64,000 bases of DNA from Desulfobaculum xiamenense (lineage in GTDB: Bacteria; Desulfobacterota; Desulfovibrionia; Desulfovibrionales; Desulfovibrionaceae). The position numbers and the translations under genes are program-made. The stretch is taken from assembly GCF_011927665.1 (NCBI RefSeq), contig NZ_JAATJA010000005.1:92753-156752 (forward strand), written 5' to 3'. The notes beneath the pieces are model-generated. The model did not search any database. It was not told the origin of the DNA and saw only the letters and a list, made by a program, of their open reading frames with translations. This document shows positions 1 through 7,530 of this stretch, one piece after another. Positions within the stretch are counted from its first letter, which is position 1; each line of letters starts with the position of its first letter.

Positions 1-341
1 CGGCTCGGCTCATGGCCAAGGAAGCCGGCTTCGAGGAAACGGATCAGTACCTCATAGCTACCGCCGTCTCAGAACTAGCGACCAACATCATTCGCTATGC
101 AGGACGAGGAGCCGTCAATATCCGAATCATTCAGGACGACGAGCGCACCGGACTAGAGGTTATTGCCCAGGACTCTGGACCGGGAATCGAAGATATCGAA
201 CAGGCCATGCAGGACAACTACAGTACGGGCAACAGCCTTGGTCTGGGACTGCCCGGAGTAAAACGGATCATGGACGAATTCACCATAGAATCCAGAGTTG
301 GACAAGGAACCACGTGCACTGCGCGAAAATGGAGAAGATAA
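1..341 (+). CDS. rsbT: RsbT-like serine/threonine anti-sigma kinase (5' partial)
   Basis: The visible C-terminal ~113 residues are a GHKL-type ATPase of the RsbT/RsbW family. The N box is VSELATNIIRYA, the G1 box is AQDSGPGI, and the G2 region is GLGLPGVKRIMDEF. RsbT proteins are about 135 residues, and the reading frame stays open to the window edge upstream of the ATG at 12 (residues ARL precede it), so the true start lies outside. RsbT phosphorylates RsbS/RsbR in stressosomes and, once released, activates a downstream partner. The phosphatase-like gene follows directly with no gap, and a cyclase follows that, which suggests a signalling operon whose rsbR/rsbS partners would lie upstream. 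The kinase family is certain. The stressosome role is inferred from family and neighbours. Confidence 0.88.
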   Translation, partial: ARLMAKEAGFEETDQYLIATAVSELATNIIRYAGRGAVNIRIIQDDERTGLEVIAQDSGPGIEDIEQAMQDNYSTGNSLGLGLPGVKRIMDEFTIESRVGQGTTCTARKWRR

Positions 342-929
342 ATGCCCCGAGTGGACTGCCACTTTGTTAAGCGTTCCCTGAACGGACCAGACGATGAATG
401 TGGCGACACCGGATACTTCCGGATCGATGAAACGCAGTGTCTTATGGCCGAAGTAGACGTACTCGGCCATGGTCCAGAAGCCTACGAGGTAGCGGTGATG
501 GTCAATGCCTTTCTTGCCGAAAGCGGGAACAGTACGCTCGTAGACATTTTACAAGGGCTGCACAGGCACTTACGTGGCACACGGGGCTGCGTGGCCAGCC
601 TGTGCCACGTGGACCTGGCCACCGGCGTGATGCGCTTTTCCGGCGTGGGAAACATCGTCTGCCGCATCTTCGGCATCGAACATCTGCGGATGGTCTCCCG
701 GGATGGCATTGTGGGCTACATGATGAGCCAGCCGCAGGAGCAAATCGTACAACTCGCGCCGGGCAATGTGGTCATGCTGTATTCCGATGGCATCAAGGAG
801 CACTTCGAAGTGCATGATCTTCCCGGGCTGTTGACCGGATCGGCCAAGGACATCGCGGACAGAGTGATGAAGCACTTTGCCAAGGGGGATGATGACGCAT
901 CCTGCCTGGTCATGAGGTACGTGGCGTGA
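342..929 (+). CDS. SpoIIE/PP2C-type phosphatase, RsbX-like
   Basis: A 195-residue stand-alone PPM/SpoIIE phosphatase domain. Metal-binding signatures are VDVLGHG (D39, G42-G44), LYSDGIKE (D149) and GDDDASCL near residue 184. RsbX-class proteins of this length dephosphorylate stressosome RsbR/RsbS and so reset the RsbT signal. It begins directly after the rsbT-like stop codon. Its own stop overlaps the GTG start of the next gene (GTGA at 926-929), so translation of the three genes is probably coupled. The family is clear from motifs. The RsbX-like role comes from size and context, and no sensor domain is fused to it. Confidence 0.85.
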   Translation: MPRVDCHFVKRSLNGPDDECGDTGYFRIDETQCLMAEVDVLGHGPEAYEVAVMVNAFLAESGNSTLVDILQGLHRHLRGTRGCVASLCHVDLATGVMRFSGVGNIVCRIFGIEHLRMVSRDGIVGYMMSQPQEQIVQLAPGNVVMLYSDGIKEHFEVHDLPGLLTGSAKDIADRVMKHFAKGDDDASCLVMRYVA

Positions 930-3406
930 TCGTACTCGGGAGCATTTCGGCCTACGACGCCGACTCCTTCAACAATGCGCGCAGGAAAATCCTGAGGCTG
1001 ACAGAAGCGTTCGGGTTTGATTCGATCCTGTGCACCAAGATCACGACCTTCTACTCCGAACTCTGCCGTTTGGAACGAACGTCCAAAATGGGAACCCTGC
1101 TGAAATTGGGACTCGAAGAAGTAAATGGCCGTTTGGCGTTGTCTGTCTTCTTCGATTTCGGGTGCCCCGTCTGCCCCCCTCCGGCCATCCTCAAATTTTT
1201 CGGCGTATCCGCCGCCTTCGCTGGGAAGGCGTCACCAACCCTTCATGGGATGCTGTATTTGCCAAACGAGGAATACTCGGCCCAGGACTACCCGCTTGAG
1301 GACATCATTGCCATGCTCGCGCAGCCCTCACGTCAGGAATTGATACGTAGCATAACGAACAAGAATGCCGAGTTGGCCGCAGAAGTTGAGGAACGGCAGC
1401 GCACCGAAGCCGCACTGCGCGAAAGCGAAGGGCGTATTCAGACCGTGCTGGAGGGTGCGCCCGACGCCATGATCATGGTCAACCGGGCCGGAACGATCAC
1501 CTATGCCAACTCTCAGGCGGTCAAGACCTTTGGCTACTCGCGCGAGGAGTTGCTCGGCAGTCCCATCGAAATACTCGTGCCCGAAGAGGCGCGGCAGTCC
1601 CATCCGGCCCATGTGCAAGAGTTTTTCCGCAACAATGCGGACAAAGGACTTTCGGGCGAAGGCAACTTTCAAGCCCAGATCAAGGGCGGACTCCGCATCG
1701 CCACCGATATCAAGCTAAGCCCCATCAAGACCGGAGACGAGATACAGATCATCGCGTCCATCCGCGACGTGACAGAACAGAAGAAGGCCCAGGAAGTCAT
1801 CAAAAAACTCTCGCAGGTGGTTGAGCAATGCCCGATTTCCGTGGTCATCACGGACCGGGATGGGATCATTGAGTACGTAAACCCGTCCTTTTGCGACGTG
1901 ACGGGATACTCACCCGAGGAAATCCTGGGACACAACCCACGCATACTCAGCTCCGGAAAAACACCCAGATCCGTCTACGAAGACCTCTGGAAGACAATTC
2001 TCGACGGACAGGCCTGGAAAGGCAGCTTCCACAACCGCCGCAAGAACGGCGAGGTGTATTGGGAGAGCGCCACCATCGCGCCCATCCTCAATGACACGGG
2101 AAAAGTCACTCATTTTGTGGCGGTCAAGGAGGACATCACCGAGCGGATGCTCATGGAAGAGGCCGTACGCGAAAGCGAGGTGAAATACCGAGAACTCGTG
2201 GAAAATGCCAACAGCATCATTCTCAAGCTCGATCGGTCGGGGAACGTGACCTTCTTCAATGAATATGCCCAAGAGTTTTTTGGCTTTTCCGAAGAGGAAG
2301 TCCTCGGGAAGAGCATCGTGGGCACTATTGTGCCAGAACTGGAGTCAACGGGACGAGACTTGTCGGGCATGATCATGAATATCGCTCAAAATCCCGACGA
2401 GCACGCAAACAACGAGAACGAAAACATTCGAAAGGACGGCACGTTGGTCTGGGTGAACTGGACCAACCGAGCACTGTTGGACGAAGAGTCGGGCGAGGTG
2501 TTGGGCGTTCTGTGCGTTGGGCTCGACATCACCAAGCAACGAAAGGCCCAGGAAGAACGTGACAAGGCAGCCAGAGAACTGGATGAGCGCAATCAACAAT
2601 TAGGCGAACTCTCCAACAAGCTTTCCAAATACCTCTCGCCTCAAGTCTATGCCTCCATCTTCTCCGGTGCCCGCGACGTGCAACTCACAACCGAGCGCAA
2701 GAAACTGACGGTGTTTTTCAGCGACATCAAGGATTTCACAAAAACCACGGACGACCTCCAGCCCGAAGACCTGACCACGCTGCTCAATCTCTATTTCACG
2801 GAGATGTCCAAGATTGCTCTGGAATACGGAGCGACCATAGACAAGTTCATCGGCGACGCCATGCTCATGTTCTTCGGCGACCCGCAGACCCTTGGCATTA
2901 CCGAAGACGCCAAGGCCTGCGTGAACATGGCCATTGCCATGCAGCGGCGCATGGTCGAACTGGACGAAGAATGGCGGGACATGGGCTATGAAGAGCCATT
3001 CAGGATGCGCATCGGCATCAACACCGGCTACTGCAACGTTGGCAACTTCGGTTCCGAAGATAGGATGGATTACACCATCATCGGCGGCGAGGTGAATCTG
3101 GCTGCACGGCTGGAAGCCCAGGCCGATACAGGAGGCATCCTGATGTCCTATGAAACCTACGCGCTGGTCAGCGACATCGTGGCTACCGAGGCGCGAGAGC
3201 CCATGACGGTCAAGGGCATTCGCCGCCAAGTCCGTCCATACGCCGTGCTCGGCCTGTACGACAATCTGGACACTGAAAGCAGATTCATCAGCAGCCAAGG
3301 CGAAGGTTTGCGCCTGCAGCTGGACATGGAAAAACTGACGGATGAACGGCGTGAGGCCGCCGTCCTGGAGTTGGAGAAAGCCCTGACCAAGTTACGCTCT
3401 TCCTGA
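926..3406 (+). CDS. Multi-PAS class III adenylate cyclase with degenerate RsbT-like N-terminal domain
   Basis: 826 residues. Residues ~15-130 resemble the RsbT/RsbW ATPase fold (ARRKILRLTEAFGF, then TTFYSEL) but the N-box asparagine and glycine-rich boxes are missing, so this part is probably a non-catalytic binding domain. A short coiled segment (~143-170) leads into PAS domains at ~168-285, 292-408 and 418-540, a second coiled coil at ~538-565, and a class III cyclase at ~592-760. Catalytic features present are metal aspartates D600 (FFSDIKDF) and D644 (KFIGDAM), the adenine-selective Lys/Asp pair K640 and D715 (RMDYTIIG), and N724/R728 (NLAARLE), so cAMP is the expected product. It starts at GTG 926, overlapping the phosphatase stop. 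A terminator follows at 3521. No transmembrane segment is apparent, so it is likely cytoplasmic. Confidence 0.87.
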   Translation: MIVLGSISAYDADSFNNARRKILRLTEAFGFDSILCTKITTFYSELCRLERTSKMGTLLKLGLEEVNGRLALSVFFDFGCPVCPPPAILKFFGVSAAFAGKASPTLHGMLYLPNEEYSAQDYPLEDIIAMLAQPSRQELIRSITNKNAELAAEVEERQRTEAALRESEGRIQTVLEGAPDAMIMVNRAGTITYANSQAVKTFGYSREELLGSPIEILVPEEARQSHPAHVQEFFRNNADKGLSGEGNFQAQIKGGLRIATDIKLSPIKTGDEIQIIASIRDVTEQKKAQEVIKKLSQVVEQCPISVVITDRDGIIEYVNPSFCDVTGYSPEEILGHNPRILSSGKTPRSVYEDLWKTILDGQAWKGSFHNRRKNGEVYWESATIAPILNDTGKVTHFVAVKEDITERMLMEEAVRESEVKYRELVENANSIILKLDRSGNVTFFNEYAQEFFGFSEEEVLGKSIVGTIVPELESTGRDLSGMIMNIAQNPDEHANNENENIRKDGTLVWVNWTNRALLDEESGEVLGVLCVGLDITKQRKAQEERDKAARELDERNQQLGELSNKLSKYLSPQVYASIFSGARDVQLTTERKKLTVFFSDIKDFTKTTDDLQPEDLTTLLNLYFTEMSKIALEYGATIDKFIGDAMLMFFGDPQTLGITEDAKACVNMAIAMQRRMVELDEEWRDMGYEEPFRMRIGINTGYCNVGNFGSEDRMDYTIIGGEVNLAARLEAQADTGGILMSYETYALVSDIVATEAREPMTVKGIRRQVRPYAVLGLYDNLDTESRFISSQGEGLRLQLDMEKLTDERREAAVLELEKALTKLRSS

Positions 3407-3520
3407 CCGCAGAAGTGGTTTCACGCCTTCGGACCTGTCGGCAGCTACCCCATGTGTCCGCACGCAAATTCTTCGGCATTGCTTCGCGCCTGAGTTTGTT
3501 CATGAAATGTTTCTTTCACT

Positions 3521-3560
3521 CGCCCCCGCCGGAAGGTTCCGACGGGGGCGGTTTCGTTTC
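3521..3560 (+). terminator. Rho-independent terminator after the cyclase gene
   Basis: A GC-rich stem pairs CGCCCCCG at 3521-3528 with CGGGGGCG at 3543-3550, extended inward by GGAA/TTCC around a small loop, and is followed by GTTTCGTTT. It closes the rsbT-phosphatase-cyclase operon before the promoter of the next cassette. Confidence 0.75.
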
Positions 3561-3614
3561 GCCGCAGGGGCAGAGGATCCACTAAGCGCCACATTGGCAA
3601 ACAGTTGTTTGATA

Positions 3615-3642
3615 TTGACTTTTCTATTGGTGCCACTATTAT
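3615..3642 (+). promoter_or_regulatory. Sigma70-like promoter of the papain/chagasin cassette
   Basis: A -35 TTGACT (3615-3620) and a -10 TATTAT (3637-3642, one mismatch to TATAAT) are separated by 16 bp. They sit in a locally AT-rich stretch about 60 bp upstream of the ATG at 3704, after the cyclase terminator. A strong ribosome-binding site (GGAGG) follows near 3693. Confidence 0.6.
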
Positions 3643-3703
3643 TCGAAACAATTCTCAGTCTTGCTCCATTTCCCCTAACCTCTAACAGGCCCGGAGGAAA
3701 ACC

Positions 3704-4750
3704 ATGGCTGATCGTTATACCGATGTTTTCATCAGGAAGAATCTCAATGACGCAGGGAACGTCCCATCCGATGGCGGCACGACTGGCTGCCCGGACATCA
3801 TTCCCGTCGGCCTGCAACCCGTGGACGATCCAGTAAAGAAATTCACGGACAACTGGTCACAGGACCCCGGTCAGGACCTCGTGGCCAACGGCCGCAACTT
3901 CATCTATGTGCGAGGGAAAAACCTCGGCACGACAACCCGCAGTGCGGATTTCGTCCTGAACTACACGAAGGCCACACTGGTCCCCTACCCCGACCAGTGG
4001 CTCCAAAACACGCTCAAGACGTCCTCCGGCGCCGAGAAGGTGACTGTTAAGGACATTCCCGCCGACGGGATCGCTGTGATCGACGACCCATTCACCTGGG
4101 TTCCCGAAATGATCGCCAACGACCACTACTGCCTCGTGGCCCGCATCGGTACGGCTGACCATGACATCCCTGTCCCCAAAGTTAGCGACATGAAGAATCT
4201 TGGACTGTTTCTGGCGAACCATCCGACCATCGGCTGGCGCAACATCCGCGTCGTGGACGCCGGGGTCACCTTCGAGACGACGGTCGACTATACCCAGGGT
4301 TCCGTGGGCGGACTGGTCTATGTCTTCCTGGAATGCACGGATCTGCCCGCCGGATCGCAGGTCTGCTTCGCCAGTGGCACCCCGCTGCCCGACGGTGGGT
4401 ACATCAAGATGGACTGGACCACCATTCCCCAGCCTCCGGCTGGAAAGTCACCCTACACCCAGATATTCGGGTCCACCTTCCAGGTGCCCGCAGGTTGGAA
4501 ATCGAATATCTCGTACTCCTACAAGAGCAACGGGCACGAGCCCGGCGACGCCTTCAAGGTCAACCTCAAGGCCGCGTTCTGGGTACCCCCCCAGGATTGC
4601 GACAAGGCTGTACGCGCCGCGGCCCTGAAAAGTCCTCATACCGATGAAAAGCTGCGCATGCTGCACCACGTCATGCTCAGCGCCAACCCGACAGTGGAAC
4701 CGGGCCTATTCCTCGGCATAGGGGAACATTCGACGGTACATCAACGCTAG
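3704..4750 (+). CDS. Stand-alone homologue of the C-terminal half of the neighbouring papain-like peptidase
   Basis: 348 residues of unknown function with no signal peptide or transmembrane segment. Most of its length aligns with residues ~306-600 of the peptidase encoded at 5245. Shared signatures, in order, are a start of the form YxDxFxRxNLxDxG (residues 5-18), CPDIIPxG-like (29-36), IYVRGKNL (67-74), and DPFxWxPxxIxxDHYCLxxRI (128-148). The pattern of short hydrophobic beta strands suggests one or two beta-sandwich domains. Translation is supported by a GGAGG site just before the ATG. A strong hairpin follows at 4760. Because inhibitor and peptidase genes follow at once, it may be a decoy, carrier or assembly partner of the peptidase's C-terminal module. 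This is inference, and I recognise no named family. Confidence 0.8.
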   Translation: MADRYTDVFIRKNLNDAGNVPSDGGTTGCPDIIPVGLQPVDDPVKKFTDNWSQDPGQDLVANGRNFIYVRGKNLGTTTRSADFVLNYTKATLVPYPDQWLQNTLKTSSGAEKVTVKDIPADGIAVIDDPFTWVPEMIANDHYCLVARIGTADHDIPVPKVSDMKNLGLFLANHPTIGWRNIRVVDAGVTFETTVDYTQGSVGGLVYVFLECTDLPAGSQVCFASGTPLPDGGYIKMDWTTIPQPPAGKSPYTQIFGSTFQVPAGWKSNISYSYKSNGHEPGDAFKVNLKAAFWVPPQDCDKAVRAAALKSPHTDEKLRMLHHVMLSANPTVEPGLFLGIGEHSTVHQR

Positions 4751-4759
4751 ATGCATTGA

Positions 4760-4789
4760 TGCGTGCCGCATCCAGCAATGCGGCACGCA
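4760..4789 (+). terminator. Perfect 12-bp hairpin between the stand-alone gene and the inhibitor gene
   Basis: The arm at 4760-4771 is perfectly complementary to 4778-4789, with a six-base loop, nine bases after the upstream stop codon. No T tract follows, so it may be a partial terminator or an mRNA processing/stability structure rather than a full terminator. It spans the TTG/ATG codons near 4756-4759 and argues that the inhibitor gene starts downstream of it. Confidence 0.55.
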
Positions 4790-4803
4790 CAACAGCTCGC
4801 ACC

Positions 4804-5142
4804 ATGGACGGCAGCATGCGCAAACATGTACTTCGACAAAGCGACGACGGCAAAACCGTGAACATCGCTCTCGGCGACGAGCTGCTTCTTCATCTGGCGG
4901 AGAACCCGACCACTGGCTACGGCTGGGAATTCTCGTCCCCACTGGAAGCCACCGGGGTATCCCTTCTTTACGACACCTTCGAACCGCCGACATCCAGAAA
5001 CGACGGAGCTGGCGGCCTGCGCATCCTCACCCTTCGCGCCCAGAAAAAAGGCCAAACCATCCTGAAACTCGCATACCGCCGTCCATGGGAACGCGAAGAG
5101 GATACGCCCATGCGTATCACTTTCACCCTGAATATAATGTAA
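4804..5142 (+). CDS. Chagasin-family (I42) cysteine protease inhibitor
   Basis: 112 residues carrying the three chagasin loops that plug papain-like active sites: NPTTGYGW (L2, residues 34-41), the glycine-rich loop GAGG (68-71, L4), and YRRPWE (L6, residues 91-96). Chagasin-family proteins are ~110 residues and bind C1 peptidases tightly. Here a C1 peptidase is the very next gene, so this is most simply its immunity or regulatory partner. There is no clear secretion signal. The reading frame also contains TTG/ATG codons at 4756/4759, but those lie within a 12-bp hairpin, so ATG 4804 (or 4816) is preferred. The ribosome-binding site is weak at either. Family assignment is strong; targeting of the neighbour is inferred. 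Confidence 0.88.
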   Translation: MDGSMRKHVLRQSDDGKTVNIALGDELLLHLAENPTTGYGWEFSSPLEATGVSLLYDTFEPPTSRNDGAGGLRILTLRAQKKGQTILKLAYRRPWEREEDTPMRITFTLNIM

Positions 5143-5244
5143 CGCCGCATCCCCGGCGCGCCCGTCCGCGCTCTGACGCGCACACGAGGCAGTAGCGTCC
5201 CCAGGCCGTCGACACTGGATGCGCTTTCGCAAAGGAGACGACGC

Positions 5245-7158
5245 ATGACCAACGACACGAAACGCTTCATCAGTTCGTTGCAGGGTCTGCTTGCCCTGCG
5301 AAACGCAACATGGGAAGCGGGAGAGACGCCCGTATCCCTCATTCCCGACAAAGAATGGAAACAGATGCTCGGCTGCCACCCCGGCGAGGGAGAACCATCC
5401 CTGCAGGAGGCGGAAACGCTGGCTCGAACCCGCTACCGGCAGCACAGGGAAATGTACATGAGGGCAGAGGCGGGAACGTCCGCGTATCCCACCGCCTTCG
5501 ATTGGCGCAACGTGAACGGACGCAATTTCGTAACGCCCGTCACGAATCAGAAGACTTGCGGTTCGTGCGTGGCCTTCGCCTCAACGGCGACCCTCGAAGC
5601 CAACGTGCGGACCCACGTCGATGTGGCGTGCAATGATTCCGGCAGCGCGGTGCTGCCCGTTCTTTCGCCCGCACAAATGTTCTTCTGCAACAATTGCAAA
5701 TGCTCGCAGGGCTGGAACAACCCCAGCGCCATGTACTACGCGAAGACCACCGGCGTGGTTCCGGAAGCCTGCTTTCCCTATTCCCCCAAGGACCAGCCCT
5801 GCAAACTCTGCGGCAATTGGGCGCAACAGGTGACCAAAGTCGGAAACTACACGGGAATGAACGATCCCGCAGCCATGAAAACGTGGTTGAGCAGCAGAGG
5901 ACCGCTGCTGACATGCTTCAGCGTCTACGAGGACTTCCGCCACTACAAGAGGGGCGTCTATCGACACACGTCGGGCGCTTTGCAAGGTGGGCACGCCGTA
6001 TGCTGCGTAGGCTACAGCGACGCTCTCGCAGCATGGCTGTGCAAAAACAGTTGGGGCTCAGGCTGGGGCGAGAGCGGGTATTTCTGGATCGGCTACGGCG
6101 AGTGCGGCATCGACGCGACAATGTATAGGGTAGACACCTTCGACACTGTCCATCCGCTATACAACGACCTTTTCGTTCGCGACAATCTCTCAGACATAGG
6201 CCAAATACCCGACAATGGATCGGCCTGCTCCAGCCCGGACATCATCCCGTGGGGACCGATGCCACAGGCGAACCCGCAGGCCTTCTTCGCGGGGAATTGG
6301 CGCTCGGACGTATCCCGCGACATTTCGGCCGGCGAGGTCAACTATATTTACGTACGTGGCAAGAACCTGTCTCAGGGGCCAGCCTCGGGGCGCATCTTCC
6401 TGCACTGGAGCAAGGCCAGCATGCTCCTGTGGCCTTCACAATGGGGCAACAACAAACTGAAGACCTCGGCAAAGGCGGACAGCGTGCCCATCGCCGTCTC
6501 TGGACAGGGACAAATCGTAGTGGGAGCGGACCCATTCGAATGGAGCCCCGACACGATTTCCGGAGATCATTACTGCCTCATCACCCGCATCGAAACCGCG
6601 CCCCATCCCAACCCAATCCCCGCGGACGGAGACATCAAGGACTTTGCTTCATGGCTGCTCGGCAACCCCGCCGTCGCCATGCGCAACGTCAAGGTCGTCA
6701 ACATGGCCGACAAGCCGGACCTGAACGTTCCGGTGCTGCTGGAGGCCCCACAGGACATGGACCTCTATGTCGCTCTCGTCGCCAGCAATCTCCCAAAGGG
6801 AAGCGCCGTACGTTTTACCTGCGGCGACTCGCGGGCCGAACCCTTGCTGACCATGCCGAAAACCACGATTTCCGACTCCCGTTCGTTCCTGACGGGAATG
6901 CCCGTCCGGCTACCCGCCGGATTCAGCGCCGACGTCGTCGTCAGTTTCTGGCGCAACGGTCAGCAACTCGATACTCCGGGCTCCATCAGCGTTGAATCGT
7001 TCTATCTGGTCGATGAAGACCACCCGCTGGCGGAGCACGGATTCGATACCGCCACCTTCATGGCGCTGACCACGCCGCTGGAAGGTATGCCCAAACAGGA
7101 TTCAATCACACCTTCCCGCATGATTCGGGTCGGACAATTCACGATCATCGTTCAGTAA
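5245..7158 (+). CDS. Papain-family (C1A) cysteine peptidase with C-terminal beta-rich module
   Basis: 637 residues. Residues 1-82 form a pro-like region and 83-300 the papain fold. Active-site residues are Q102, C108 (TCGSCVAFAS), H250 (QGGHAVCCVGY) and N268 (CKNSWGSGWGESGY). The usual Trp after the catalytic Cys is Val. Many extra cysteines (e.g. FCNNCKCSQG, KLCG) suggest disulfides or metal binding. From ~306 the protein is homologous to the gene product at 3704. No signal peptide is visible, so cytoplasmic action or non-classical export is open. A good AAGGAGA site lies eight bases before the ATG. The chagasin-type gene immediately upstream suggests co-produced control of activity. A terminator follows at 7176. 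Confidence 0.9.
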   Translation: MTNDTKRFISSLQGLLALRNATWEAGETPVSLIPDKEWKQMLGCHPGEGEPSLQEAETLARTRYRQHREMYMRAEAGTSAYPTAFDWRNVNGRNFVTPVTNQKTCGSCVAFASTATLEANVRTHVDVACNDSGSAVLPVLSPAQMFFCNNCKCSQGWNNPSAMYYAKTTGVVPEACFPYSPKDQPCKLCGNWAQQVTKVGNYTGMNDPAAMKTWLSSRGPLLTCFSVYEDFRHYKRGVYRHTSGALQGGHAVCCVGYSDALAAWLCKNSWGSGWGESGYFWIGYGECGIDATMYRVDTFDTVHPLYNDLFVRDNLSDIGQIPDNGSACSSPDIIPWGPMPQANPQAFFAGNWRSDVSRDISAGEVNYIYVRGKNLSQGPASGRIFLHWSKASMLLWPSQWGNNKLKTSAKADSVPIAVSGQGQIVVGADPFEWSPDTISGDHYCLITRIETAPHPNPIPADGDIKDFASWLLGNPAVAMRNVKVVNMADKPDLNVPVLLEAPQDMDLYVALVASNLPKGSAVRFTCGDSRAEPLLTMPKTTISDSRSFLTGMPVRLPAGFSADVVVSFWRNGQQLDTPGSISVESFYLVDEDHPLAEHGFDTATFMALTTPLEGMPKQDSITPSRMIRVGQFTIIVQ

Positions 7159-7175
7159 CACGAAACGCACGACAC

Positions 7176-7215
7176 GGCCGCGCCCAGAAATGGTGCGCGG
7201 CCCTTCCCTTTCTCT
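7176..7215 (+). terminator. Terminator of the peptidase cassette
   Basis: A perfect 8-bp stem GGCCGCGC (7176-7183)/GCGCGGCC (7195-7202) begins 17 bases after the peptidase stop and is followed by a pyrimidine-rich tail (CTTCCCTTTCTCTC). Confidence 0.65.
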
Positions 7216-7287
7216 CTCGCCCACAGCCCTTGCCCCCGACTCCCCCGCCATTGCCCCCCCAACCTTCATTGGCCTATGATCCATTCC

Positions 7288-7373
7288 GCCTGCCGACCCT
7301 GCGGTTGACGATGGAAAGGCTCCGCAGCGGTATCCCCGGCCGGGGGCCAGCTCTGTTGGGGGATTCGGCAGGC
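7288..7373. other. Possible three-way-junction RNA element
   Basis: A 9-bp outer helix pairs 7288-7296 with 7365-7373. It encloses a hairpin (7299-7304/7322-7327) and a second stem (7332-7337/7359-7364) that abuts the outer helix directly. All arms are perfect complements. It lies in a region without a credible protein gene. I could not match it to a known riboswitch or SRP RNA signature, and the transcribed strand is not known. GC-rich DNA can give such stems by chance. Confidence 0.3.
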
Positions 7374-7530
7374 GTTCCGTCGCGCCCTTGCGCGCACGCA
7401 CAGACCCCACAGAAAAATCCACACCCCAACCGTCCGCCCCACCATGCGAAACGGCAGGGCGCCCTGCGGCAACGCCCGTAGCGCAACGTTTTCCGCTTGC
7501 CTTCCGTGCCGGATGCCTTATGTATTGTAT

